Source of the DNA: Cladorhizidae sp. MBARI D1340-BT2
Taxonomy: Eukaryota > Porifera > Demospongiae > Poecilosclerida > Cladorhizidae
Reading direction: 5' to 3'
Assembly (NCBI GenBank): GCA_028752905.1
Contig: JAQNBH010000014.1
Coordinates: forward strand, 22,291,990-22,355,989
Length of the DNA: 64,000 nucleotides
In this document: one piece after another, positions 11,480 to 25,076 of the stretch
Position numbering within the stretch: the stretch's first letter is position 1
Layout of the letters: each line of letters starts with the position of its first letter
Translations under genes and position numbers: made by a program
The notes under the pieces: generated by a model
What the model saw: only the letters and a program-made list of their open reading frames with translations
Told to the model about the DNA's origin: nothing
Database searches by the model: none

Positions 11480-13479
11480 GTGCTATCTAATGTTAATACC
11501 ATACAATAAGAATTTCGCTAGGAACCATGCTATCTCGTGCTAATACCATACAATAAGAATTTCACTAGGAACTGTGCTATCTCATGCTAATACCAAATAA
11601 TAAGAATTTCACTAGGAACTGTTGCTAATAATATACAATAAGAATTTCACCAGGAACCATGCTATTTCGTGCTATATAGTACCATACAATAAGAATTTCA
11701 CCAGGAACCATGCTATCTCGTGCTAATACCATACAATAAGAATTTCATTAGGAGCCATGCTATCTCGTGCTAATACCATACAATAAGAATTTCACTGGGA
11801 ACCATGGTATCTCGTGCTAATACCATACAATAAGAAATTCACTAGGATCCATGATATCTCTTTCTAATACCATACAATAAGAATTTCACTAGGAGCCATG
11901 CTATCTCGTGCTAATACCTTACAATAATAATTTCACTAGGAAATGTGCTATCTGATGCTAATACCATACAATAAGAATTTCACTAGGAGCCATGCTATCT
12001 CTTGCTAATACCATACAATAAGAATTTCACTAGAAGCCATGCTGTCTTGTGCTAATACCATACAATAAGAATTTCACTACGAACTGCGCTATCTCATGTT
12101 AATACCATACAATAAGAATTTAACTAGGAACCATGCTATCTCGCGCTAATACCATACAACAATAAGAATTTCACCAGGAACCATGCTATCTCGTGCTAAT
12201 ACCATACAATAAGAATTTCACTAGGAGCCATGCTATCTCTTGCTAATACCATACAATAAGAATTTCACTAGGAACTGTGCTATCTCGTGCTAATACCATA
12301 CAATAAGAATTTTATTAGGAGCCATGCTATCTCGTGCTAATACCATATAATAAGAACTTCACTAGGAACCATGCTATCTAATGCTAATACCATACAATAA
12401 GAATTTCACTAGGAACAGTGCTATCTCGTGCTAATACCATACAATAAGAATTTCACTAGGAACTGTGCTATCTCATGCTAATTACCATATAATAAGAATT
12501 TCACTAGGAACTGTGCTATCTCATGCTAATACCATAGAATAAGAATTTCACCAGCAACCATGCTATCTCGTGCTAGTACAATACAATAAGAATTTCACCA
12601 GGAACCATGCTATCTCGTGCTAATACCATACAATAAGATTTCATTAGGATCCTTGCTATCTCGTGCTAATACCATACAATAAGAATTTCACTAGGAACCA
12701 TGCTATCTCGTTCTAATACCATAAAATAAGAATTTCACTAGGAACTGAGCTATCTCGTGCTAATACCATACAATAAGAATTTCACTAGGAGCCATTCTAT
12801 CTTGTGCTAATACAATACAATAAAAATTTCACTAGGAACCATGCTATCTCGTGCTAATACCATACAATTGACCAGGAACCATGCTATTTCGTTCTAATAC
12901 CATACAATAAGAATTCCACTAGGAGCCATGCTATCTCATGCTAATACCATAAAATAAGAATTTCACTAGGAACTGTGCTATCTCACATACAATAAGAATT
13001 TCATTAGGAGCCATGCTATCTCGTGCTAATACCATACAATAAGAATTTCACTAGGAACCAAGCTAACTCGTGCTAATACCATACAATAAGAAATTCACTA
13101 GGAGCCATGCTATCTCTTGCTAATACCATACAATAAGAATTTCACTAGGAGCCATGCTAACTCATGCTAATACCATAAAATAAGAATTTCACTAGGAACT
13201 GTTCTATCTCATGCTAATACCATACAATAAGAATTTCACTAGGAGCCATTCTATCTCATGCTAATAGCATAAAATAAGAATTTCACTAGGAACTGTGCTA
13301 TCTCATGCTAATACCATACAATAAGAATTTCACTAGGAGCCATTCTATCTTGTGCTAATACCATACAATAAGAATTTAACTAGGAACCATGCTATCTCAT
13401 GCTAATACCATACAATAATAATTTCACCAGGTACCGTTCTATCTCATGCTAATACCATACAATAAGAATTTCACTAGGA
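11480..13479. repeat. 2,003-bp tandem duplication, second copy
   Basis: This is almost identical to 9477-11479. The one substitution I found is C at 12144 where the first copy has T at 10141 (CTCGCG versus CTCGTG). At about 13477 the sequence departs from the first copy (GGAGCC versus GGAACTG), which marks the end of the duplicate. Confidence 0.88.
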
Positions 13480-14561
13480 GCCATGCTAACTCATGCTAAT
13501 ACCATAAAATAAGAATTTCACTAGGAACTGTGCTATCTCATGCTAATACCATACAATAAGAATTTCACTAGGAGCCATTCTATCTTGTGCTAATACCATA
13601 CAATAAGAATTTAACTAAGAACCATGCTATCTCATGCTAATACCTTACAATAATAATTTCACCAGGAACCATGCTATCTCGTGCTAATAACATACAATAA
13701 GAATTTCACCAGCAACCATGCTATCTCGTGCTAATACCATACAATAAGAATTTCACTAGGAGCCATGCTATCTCTTACTAATACCATACAATAAGAATTT
13801 CACTAGGAGCCATGCTATCTTGTGCTAATACAATACAATAAGAATTTCACTAGGAACTGTGCTATCTAATGCTAATACCATACAATAAGAATTTCGCTAG
13901 GAACCATGCTATCTCGTGCTAATACCATACAATAAGAATTTCACTAGAATTTCACTAGGAACTGTTGCTAATACCATACATTAAGAATTTCATTAGGAAC
14001 CATGCTATCTCGTTCTAATACCATAAAATAAGAATTTCACTAGGAACTGTGCTATCTCGTGCTAATACCATACAATAACAATTTCACTAGGAGCTATTCT
14101 ATCTTGTTCTAATACAATACAATAAGAATTTCACTAGGAACCATGCTATCTCGTGCTAATACCATACAATTGACCAGGAACCATGCTATCTCGTGCTAAT
14201 ACCATACAATAAGAATTCCACTAGGTGCCATGCTATCTCGTGCTAATAGCATACAATAAGAACTTCACTAGGAACCATGCTATCTAATGCTAATACCATA
14301 CAATAAGAATTTCACTAGGAACCATGCTATCTCGTGCTAATACCATACAATAAGAATTTCACTAGGAACTGTGCTATCTCATGCTAATTACCATATAATA
14401 AGAATTTAACTAGGAACTGTGCTATCTCATGCTAATACCATAGAATAAGAATTTCACCAGGAACCATGCTATCTCGTGCTAGTACAATGCAATAAGAATT
14501 TCACCAGGAACGATGCTATCTCGTGCTAATACCATACAATAAGATTTCATTAGGAGCCATG
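13480..14561. repeat. Satellite stretch with mixed monomer types
   Basis: This is about 1.1 kb of ordinary monomers linking two duplicated blocks. It contains the TAGAATTTC partial-duplication monomer near 13945, a truncated AATTGACC monomer at 14168 and the EcoRI-site variant (GAATTC) that follows it at 14213. The same cluster recurs near 20.8, 26.8, 32.2, 40.1, 42.7, 45.5, 53.5, 56.3 and 62.8 kb. No gene is visible. Confidence 0.8.
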
Positions 14562-16462
14562 CTATCTCGTGCTAATACCTTACAATAAGAATTTCACTAG
14601 TAACCATGCTATCTCGTGCTAATACCATACAATAAGAATTTCACTAGGAACTGTGCTATCTAATGCTAATACCATACAATAAGAATTTCGCTAGGAACCA
14701 TGCTATCTCGTGCTAATACCATACAATAAGAATTTCACTAGGAACTGTGCTATCTCATGCTAATACCAAATAATAAGAATTTCACTAGGAACTGTTGCTA
14801 ATAATATACAATAAGAATTTCACCAGGAACATTGCTATCTCGTGCTATATAGTACCATACAATAAGAATTTCACCAGGAACCATGCTATCTCGTGCTTAT
14901 ACCATACAATTGACCAGGAACCATGCTATCTCGTGCTAATACCATACAATAAGAATTCCACTAGGAGCCATGCTATCTCATGCTAATACCATAAAATAAG
15001 AATTTCACTAGGAACTGTGCTATCTCACATACAATAAGAATTTCATAAGGAGCCATGCTATCTCGTGCTAATACCATACAATAAGAATTTCACTAGGAAC
15101 CAAGCTAACTCGTGCTAATACCATACAATAAGAAATTCACTAGGAGCCATGCTAACTCTTGCTAATACCATACAATAAGAATTTCACTAGGAGCCATGGT
15201 AACTCATGCTAATACCATAAAATAAGAATTTCACTAGGAACTGTTCATCTCATGCTAATACCATACAATAAGAATTTCACTAGGAGCCATTCTATGTCAT
15301 GCTAATAGCATAAAATAAGAATTTCACCAGTAACCATGCTATCTCGTGCTAGTACAATACAACAAGAATTTCACCAGGAACCATGCTATCTCATGCTAAT
15401 ACCATACAATAAGAATTTCATTAGGAGCCATGCTATCTCGTGCTAATACCATACAATAAGAATTTAACTAGGAGCCATTCTATCTTGTGCTAATACCATT
15501 CAATAAGAATTTCACTAGGTACCATGCTATCTCGTGCTAATACCATACAATAAGAATTTCACCAGGAACCATGCTATCTCGTGCTAATACCATACAATAA
15601 GAATTTCACCAGGAACCATGATATCTCGTGCTAATACCATACAATAAGAATTTCACTAGGAGCCATGCTATCTTGTGCTAATACCATACAATAAGAATTT
15701 CACTAGGAACTGTGCTATCTAATGCTAATACCATACAATAAGAATTTCGCTAGGAACCATGCTATCTCGTGCTAATACCTTACAATAAGAATTTCACTAG
15801 GAACTGTTGCTAATAATATACAATAAGAATTTCACCAGGAACCATGCTATCTCGTGCTAGTACCATACAATAAGAATTTCACCAGCAACCATGCTATCTC
15901 GTGCTAATACCATACAATAAGAATTTCATTAGGAGCCATGCTATCTCGTGCTAATACCATACAATAAGAATTTAACTTAGAACCATGCTATCTCGTGCTA
16001 ATACCATACAATAAGAAATTCACTATGAGCCATGCTATCTCTTTCTAATACCATACAATAAGAATTTCACTAGGAGCCATGCTATCTCGTGATAATACCA
16101 TACAAAACAAAAAGAATTTCACTAGGAACTGTGCCATCTGCTGCTAATACCATACAATAAGAATTTCACTAGGAACCAAGCTAACTCGTGCTAATAAAAT
16201 ACAATAAGAAATTCACTAGGAGCCATGCTATCTCTTGCTAATACCATACAATAAGAATTTCACTAGGAGCCATGCTAACTTATGCTAATACCATAAAATA
16301 AGAATTTCACTAGGAACTGTTCTATCTCATGCTAATACCATACAATAAGAATTTCACTAGGAGCCATTCTATCTCATGCTAATAGCATAAAATAAGAATT
16401 TCACTAGGAACTGTGCTATCTCATGCTAATACCATACAATAAGAATTTCACTAGGAGCCATT
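14562..16462. repeat. 1,901-bp tandem duplication, first copy
   Basis: The offset is exactly 1,901 bp for several landmarks: CTAATACCTTA (14572 to 16473, within a base), truncated monomer (14908 to 16809) and AACTTAG monomer (15974 to 17875). Private variants occur in both copies, including an extra ACAAA near 16105 and 18004 and GTGCCATCTG shortly after. The crossover lies in the shared CTATCTCGTG of a GGAGCCATG monomer on the left and a GGAGCCATT monomer on the right. Confidence 0.9.
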
Positions 16463-18363
16463 CTATCTCGTGCTAATACCTTACAATAAGAATTTCACTA
16501 GTAACCATGCTATCTCGTGCTAATACCATACAATAAGAATTTCACTAGGAACTGTGCTATCTAATGCTAATACCATACAATAAGAATTTCGCTAGGAACC
16601 ATGCTATCTCGTGCTAATACCATACAATAAGAATTTCACTAGGAACTGTGCTATCTCATGCTAATACCAAATAATAAGAATTTCACTAGGAACTGTTGCT
16701 AATAATATACAATAAGAATTTCACCAGGAACATTGCTATCTCGTGCTATATAGTACCATACAATAAGAATTTCACCAGGAACCATGCTATCTCGTGCTTA
16801 TACCATACAATTGACCAGGAACCATGCTATCTCGTGCTAATACCATACAATAAGAATTCCACTAGGAGCCATGCTATCTCATGCTAATACCATAAAATAA
16901 GAATTTCACTAGGAACTGTGCTATCTCACATACAATAAGAATTTCATAAGGAGCCATGCTATCTCGTGCTAATACCATACAATAAGAATTTCACTAGGAA
17001 CCAAGCTAACTCGTGCTAATACCATACAATAAGAAATTCACTAGGAGCCATGCTAACTCTTGCTAATACCATACAATAAGAATTTCACTAGGAGCCATGG
17101 TAACTCATGCTAATACCATAAAATAAGAATTTCACTAGGAACTGTTCATCTCATGCTAATACCATACAATAAGAATTTCACTAGGAGCCATTCTATGTCA
17201 TGCTAATAGCATAAAATAAGAATTTCACCAGTAACCATGCTATCTCGTGCTAGTACAATACAACAAGAATTTCACCAGGAACCATGCTATCTCATGCTAA
17301 TACCATACAATAAGAATTTCATTAGGAGCCATGCTATCTCGTGCTAATACCATACAATAAGAATTTAACTAGGAGCCATTCTATCTTGTGCTAATACCAT
17401 TCAATAAGAATTTCACTAGGTACCATGCTATCTCGTGCTAATACCATACAATAAGAATTTCACCAGGAACCATGCTATCTCGTGCTAATACCATACAATA
17501 AGAATTTCACCAGGAACCATGATATCTCGTGCTAATACCATACAATAAGAATTTCACTAGGAGCCATGCTATCTTGTGCTAATACCATACAATAAGAATT
17601 TCACTAGGAACTGTGCTATCTAATGCTAATACCATACAATAAGAATTTCGCTAGGAACCATGCTATCTCGTGCTAATACCTTACAATAAGAATTTCACTA
17701 GGAACTGTTGCTAATAATATACAATAAGAATTTCACCAGGAACCATGCTATCTCGTGCTAGTACCATACAATAAGAATTTCACCAGCAACCATGCTATCT
17801 CGTGCTAATACCATACAATAAGAATTTCATTAGGAGCCATGCTATCTCGTGCTAATACCATACAATAAGAATTTAACTTAGAACCATGCTATCTCGTGCT
17901 AATACCATACAATAAGAAATTCACTATGAGCCATGCTATCTCTTTCTAATACCATACAATAAGAATTTCACTAGGAGCCATGCTATCTCGTGATAATACC
18001 ATACAAAACAAAAAGAATTTCACTAGGAACTGTGCCATCTGCTGCTAATACCATACAATAAGAATTTCACTAGGAACCAAGCTAACTCGTGCTAATAAAA
18101 TACAATAAGAAATTCACTAGGAGCCATGCTATCTCTTGCTAATACCATACAATAAGAATTTCACTAGGAGCCATGCTAACTTATGCTAATACCATAAAAT
18201 AAGAATTTCACTAGGAACTGTTCTATCTCATGCTAATACCATACAATAAGAATTTCACTAGGAGCCATTCTATCTCATGCTAATAGCATAAAATAAGAAT
18301 TTCACTAGGAACTGTGCTATCTCATGCTAATACCATACAATAAGAATTTCACTAGGAGCCATT
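16463..18363. repeat. 1,901-bp tandem duplication, second copy
   Basis: By eye this is indistinguishable from 14562-16462 in the parts compared. The hybrid monomer at the junction (GGAGCCATTCTATCTCGTG at 16456-16474) combines the left half of one type with the right half of another, as expected from unequal exchange. At 18364 the parent monomer continues with TTGTG, as it does in other copies of this HOR. Confidence 0.9.
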
Positions 18364-21300
18364 CTATCTTGTGCTAATACCATACAATAAGAATTTAACT
18401 AGGAACCATGCTATCTCATGCTAATACCATACAATAATAATTTCACCAGGAACCATGCTATCTCGTGCTAATAACATACAATAAGAATTTCACCAGCAAC
18501 CATGCTATCTCGTGCTAATACCATACAATAAGAATTTCACTAGGAGCCATGCTATATCTTACTAATACCATACTATAAGAATTTCACTAGGAGCCATGCT
18601 ATCTTGTGCTAATACCATACAATAAGAATTTCACTAGGAACTGTGCTATCTAATGCTAATACCATACAATAAGAATTTCGCTAGGAACCATGCTATCTCG
18701 TGCTAATACCATACAATAAGAATTTCACTAGGAACCATGCTATCTCGTGCTTATACCATACAATTGACCAGGAACCATGCTATCTCGTGCTAATACCATA
18801 CAATAAGAATTCCACTAGGAGCCATGCTATCTCATGCTAATACCATAAAATAAGAATTTCACTAGGAACTGTGCTATCTCACATACAATAAGAATTTCAT
18901 TAGGAGCCATGCTATCTCGTGCTAATACCATACAATAAGAATTTCACTAGGAACCAAGCTAACTCGTGCTAATTCCATACAATAAGAAATTCACTAGGAG
19001 CCATGCTAACTCTTGCTAATACCATACAATAAGAATTTCACTAGGAGCCATGCTAACTCATGCTAATACCATAAAATAAGAATTTCACTAGGAACTGTTC
19101 TATCTCATGCTAATACCATACAATAAGAATTTCACTAGGAGCCATTCTATGTCATGCTAATAGCATAAAATAAGAATTTCACCAGTAACCATGCTATCTC
19201 GTGCTAGTACAATACAACAAGAATTTCACCAGGAACCATGCTATCTCGTGCTAATACAATACAATAAGAATTTCATTAGGAGCCATGCTATCTCGTGCTA
19301 ATACCATACAATAAGAATTTCACTAGGAACCATGCTATCTCATGCTAATACCATACAATAAGAAATTCACTAGGAGCCATGCTATCTCTTGCTAATACCA
19401 TACAATAAGAATTTCACTAGGAGCCATGCTATCTGATGCTAATACCATAAAATAAGAATTTCTCTAGGAACTGTGCTATCTCATGCTAATACCATACAAT
19501 AAGAATTTAACTAGGAGCCATTCTATCTTGTGCTAATACCATTCAATAAGAATTTCACTAGGAACCATGCTATCTCGTGCTAATACCATACAATAAGAAT
19601 TTCACCAGGAACCATGCTATCTCGTGCTAATACCATACAATAAGAATTTCACCAGGAACCATGATATCTCGTGCTAATACCATACAATAAGAATTTCACT
19701 AGGAGCCATGCTATCTTGTGCTAATACCATACAATAAGAATTTCACTAGGAACTGTGCTATCTAATGCTAATACCATACAATAAGAATTTCGCTAGGAAC
19801 CATGCTATCTCGTGCTAATACCTTACAATAAGAATTTCACTAGGAACTGTTGCTAATAATATACAATAAGAATTTCACCAGGAACCATGCTATCTCGTGC
19901 TAGTACCATACAATAAGAATTTCACCAGCAACCATGCTATCTCGTGCTAATACCATACAATAAGAATTTCATTAGGAGCCATGCTATCTCGTGCTAATAC
20001 CATACAATAAGAATTTAACTTAGAACCATGCTATCTCGTGCTAATACCATACAATAAGAAATTCACTATGAGCCATGCTATCTCTTTCTAATACCATACA
20101 ATAAGAATTTCACTAGGAGCCATGCTATCTCGTGATAATACCATACAAAAAGAATTTCACTAGGAACTGTGCTATCTGCTGCTAATACCATACAATAAGA
20201 ATTTCACTAGGAACCAAGCTAACTCGTGCTAATACCATACAATAAGAAATTCACTAGGAGCCATGCTATCTCTTGCTAATACCATACAATAAGAATTTCA
20301 CTAGGAGCCATGCTAACTTATGCTAATACCATAAAATAAGAATTTCACTAGGAACTGTTCTATCTCATGCTAATACCATACAATAAGAATTTCACTAGGA
20401 GCCATTCTATCTCATGCTAATAGCATAAAATAAGAATTTCACTAGGAACTGTGCTATCTCATGCTAATACCATACAATAAGAATTTCACTAGGAGCCATT
20501 CTATCTTGTGCTAATACCATACAATAAGAATTTAACTAGGAACCATGCTATCTCATGCTAATACCATACAATAAGAATTTCACCAGCAACCATGCTATCT
20601 CGTGCTAATACCATACAATAAGAATTTCACTAGGAGCCATGCTGCTATATCTTACTAATACCATACTATAAGAATTTCACTAGGAGCCATGCTATCTTGT
20701 GCTAATACCATACAATAAGAATTTCACTAGGAACTGTGCTATCTAATGCTAATACCATACAATAAGAATTTCGCTAGGAACCATGCTATCTCGTGCTAAT
20801 ACCATACAATAAGAATTTCACTAGAATTTCACTAGGAACTGTTGCTAATACCATACATTAAGAATTTCACTAGGAACCATGCTATCTCGTTCTAATACCA
20901 TAAAATAAGAATTTCACTAGGAACTGTGCTATCTCGTGCTAATACCATACAATTGACCAGGAACCATGCTATCTCGTGCTAATACCATACAATAAGAATT
21001 CCACTAGGTGCCATGCTATCTCGTGCTAATACCATACAATAAGAACTTCACTAGGAACCATGCTATCTAATGCTAATACCATACAATAAGAATTTCACTA
21101 GGAACCATGCTATCTCGTGCTAATACCATACAATAAGAATTTCACTAGGAACTGTGCTATCTCATGCTAATTACCATATAATAAGAATTTAACTAGGAAC
21201 TGTGCTATCTCATGCTAATACCATAGAATAAGAATTTCACCAGGAACCATGCTATCTCGTGCTAGTACAATGCAATAAGAATTTCACCAGGAACGATGCT

Positions 21301-22030
21301 ATCTCGTGCTAATACCATACAATAAGATTTCATTAGGAGCCATGCTATCTCGTGCTAATACCTTACAATAAGAATTTCACTAGTAACCATGCTATCTCGT
21401 GCTAATACCATACAATAAGAATTTCACTAGGAACTGTGCTATCTAATGCTAATACCATACAATAAGAATTTCGCTAGGAACCATGCTATCTCGTGCTAAT
21501 ACCATACAATAAGAATTTCACTAGGAACTGTGCTATCTCATGCTAATACCAAATAATAAGAATTTCACTAGGAACTGTTGCTAATAATATACAATAAGAA
21601 TTTCACCAGGAACATTGCTACCTCGTGCTATATAGTACCATACAATAAGAATTTCACCAGGAACCATGCTATCTCGTGCTTATACCATACAATTGACCAG
21701 GAACCATGCTATCTCGTGCTAATACCATACAATAAGAATTCCACTAGGAGCCATGCTATCTCATGCTAATACCATAAAATAAGAATTTCACTAGGAACTG
21801 TGCTATCTCACATACAATAAGAATTTCATAAGGAGCCATGCTATCTCGTGCTAATACCATACAATAAGAATTTCACTAGGAACCAAGCTAACTCGTGCTA
21901 ATACCATACAATAAGAAATTCACTAGGAGCCATGCTAACTCTTGCTAATACCATACAATAAGAATTTCACTAGGAACTGTTCTATCTCATGCTAATACCA
22001 TACAATAAGAATTTCACTAGGAGCCATTCT
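18364..22030. repeat. Satellite HOR block with a 2.1-kb relation to the preceding unit
   Basis: This block repeats material of the 1.9-kb unit at an offset of about 2.14 kb (AACTTAG at 17875 and 20017). It then passes through the TAGAATTTC monomer (20822) and a pair of truncated monomers (20951 and 21691, 740 bp apart). A private ATGCTGCTATATC variant near 20643 is a 3-bp local duplication. No non-satellite sequence is visible. Confidence 0.8.
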
Positions 22031-23440
22031 ATGTCATGCTAATAGCATAAAATAAGAATTTCACCAGTAACCATGCTATCTCGTGCTAGTACAATACAAC
22101 AAGAATTTCACCAGGAACCATGCTATCTCGTGCTAATACAATACAATAAGAATTTCATTAGGAGCCATGCTATCTCGTGCTAATACCATACAATAAGAAT
22201 TTCACTAGGAACCATGCTATCTCATGCTAATACCATACAATAAGAAATTCACTAGGAGCCATGCTATCTCTTGCTAATACCATACAATAAGAATTTCACT
22301 AGGAGCCATGCTATCTGATGCTAATACCATAAAATAAGAATTTCTCTAGGAACTGTGCTATCTCATGCTAATACCATACAATAAGAATTTAACTAGGAGC
22401 CATTCTATCTTGTGCTAATACCATTCAATAAGAATTTCACTAGGAACCATGCTATCTCGTGCTAATACCATACAATAAGAATTTCACCAGGAACCATGCT
22501 ATCTCGTGCTAATAATATACAATAAGAATTTCACCAGGAACCATGCTATCTCGTGCTAGTACCATACAATAAGAATTTCACCAGCAACCATGCTATCTCG
22601 TGCTAATACCATACAATAAGAATTTCATTAGGAGCCATGCTATCTCGTGCTAATACCATACAATAAGAATTTAACTTAGAACCATGCTATCTCGTGCTAA
22701 TACCATACAATAAGAAATTCACTATGAGCCATGCTATCTCTTTCTAATACCATACAATAAGAATTTCACTAGGAGCCATGCTATCTCGTGATAATACCAT
22801 ACAAAAAGAATTTCACTAGGAACTGTGCTATCTGCTGCTAATACCATACAATAAGAATTTCACTAGGAACCAAGCTAACTCGTGCTAATACCATACAATA
22901 AGAAATTCACTAGGAGCCATGCTATCTCTTGCTAATACCATACAATAAGAATTTCACTAGGAGCCATGCTAACTTATGCTAATACCATAAAATAAGAATT
23001 TCACTAGGAACTGTTCTATCTCATGCTAATACCATACAATAAGAATTTCACTAGGAGCCATTCTATCTCATGCTAATAGCATAAAATAAGAATTTCACTA
23101 GGAACTGTGCTATCTCATGCTAATACCATACAATAAGAATTTCACTAGGAGCCATTCTATCTTGTGCTAATACCATACAATAAGAATTTAACTAGGAACC
23201 ATGCTATCTCATGCTAATACCATACAATAAGAATTTCACCAGCAACCATGCTATCTCGTGCTAATACCATACAATAAGAATTTCACTAGGAGCCATGCTA
23301 TATCTTACTAATACCATACTATAAGAATTTCACTAGGAGCCATGCTATCTTGTGCTAATACCATACAATAAGAATTTCACTAGGAACTGTGCTATCTAAT
23401 GCTAATACCATACAATAAGAATTTCACTAGGAGCCATTCT
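22031..23440. repeat. 1,636-bp unit, copy 1, carrying a 226-bp internal deletion
   Basis: This copy starts with the ATGTCATGCT variant at 22031, which recurs at 23441 and 25077. Its length is 1,410 bp rather than 1,636 because 226 bp are missing around 22510, where GTGCTAATAATATAC joins directly after GTGCTAAT. After the deletion the offset to copy 2 is exactly 1,636 (AACTTAG at 22673 and 24309). Confidence 0.85.
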
Positions 23441-25076
23441 ATGTCATGCTAATAGCATAAAATAAGAATTTCACCAGTAACCATGCTATCTCGTGCTAGT
23501 ACAATACAACAAGAATTTCACCAGGAACCATGCTATCTCGTGCTAATACAATACAATAAGAATTTCATTAGGAGCCATGCTATCTCGTGCTAATACCATA
23601 CAATAAGAATTTCACTAGGAACCATGCTATCTCATGCTAATACCATACAATAAGAAATTCACTAGGAGCCATGCTATCTCTTGCTAATACCATACAATAA
23701 GAATTTCACTAGGAGCCATGCTATCTGATGCTAATACCATAAAATAAGAATTTCTCTAGGAACTGTGCTATCTCATGCTAATACCATACAATAAGAATTT
23801 AACTAGGAGCCATTCTATCTTGTGCTAATACCATTCAATAAGAATTTCACTAGGAACCATGCTATCTCGTGCTAATACCATACAATAAGAATTTCACCAG
23901 GAACCATGCTATCTCGTGCTAATACCATACAATAAGAATTTCACCAGGAACCATGATATCTCGTGCTAATACCATACAATAAGAATTTCACTAGGAGCCA
24001 TGCTATCTTGTGCTAATACCATACAATAAGAATTTCACTAGGAACTGTGCTATCTAATGCTAATACCATACAATAAGAATTTCGCTAGGAACCATGCTAT
24101 CTCGTGCTAATACCTTACAATAAGAATTTCACTAGGAACTGTTGCTAATAATATACAATAAGAATTTCACCAGTAACCATGCTATCTCGTGCTAGTACCA
24201 TACAATAAGAATTTCACCAGCAACCATGCTATCTCGTGCTAATACCATACAATAAGAATTTCATTAGGAGCCATGCTATCTCGTGCTAATACCATACAAT
24301 AAGAATTTAACTTAGAACCATGCTATCTCGTGCTAATACCATACAATAAGAAATTCACTATGAGCCATGCTATCTCTTTCTAATACCATACAATAAGAAT
24401 TTCACTAGGAGCCATGCTATCTCGTGATAATACCATACAAAAAGAATTTCACTAGGAACTGTGCTATCTGCTGCTAATACCATACAATAAGAATTTCACT
24501 AGGAACCAAGCTAACTCGTGCTAATACCATACAATAAGAAATTCACTAGGAGCCATGCTATCTCTTGCTAATACCATACAATAAGAATTTCACTAGGAGC
24601 CATGCTAACTTATGCTAATACCATAAAATAAGAATTTCACTAGGAACTGTTCTATCTCATGCTAATACCATACAATAAGAATTTCACTAGGAGCCATTCT
24701 ATCTCATGCTAATAGCATAAAATAAGAATTTCACTAGGAACTGTGCTATCTCATGCTAATACCATACAATAAGAATTTCACTAGGAGCCATTCTATCTTG
24801 TGCTAATACCATACAATAAGAATTTAACTAGGAACCATGCTATCTCATGCTAATACCATACAATAAGAATTTCACCAGCAACCATGCTATCTCGTGCTAA
24901 TACCATACAATAAGAATTTCACTAGGAGCCATGCTATATCTTACTAATACCATACTATAAGAATTTCACTAGGAGCCATGCTATCTTGTGCTAATACCAT
25001 ACAATAAGAATTTCACTAGGAACTGTGCTATCTAATGCTAATACCATACAATAAGAATTTCACTAGGAGCCATTCT
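23441..25076. repeat. 1,636-bp unit, copy 2
   Basis: This is a full-length unit, 1,636 bp from ATGTCATGCT at 23441 to the same word at 25077. The left junction (about 23400-23440) joins an AACTGTGCTATCTAATG monomer to a GGAGCCATTCTATGTC monomer. Elsewhere that first monomer is nearly always followed by a TTTCGCTAGG monomer, so the broken order marks the crossover. Confidence 0.88.
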
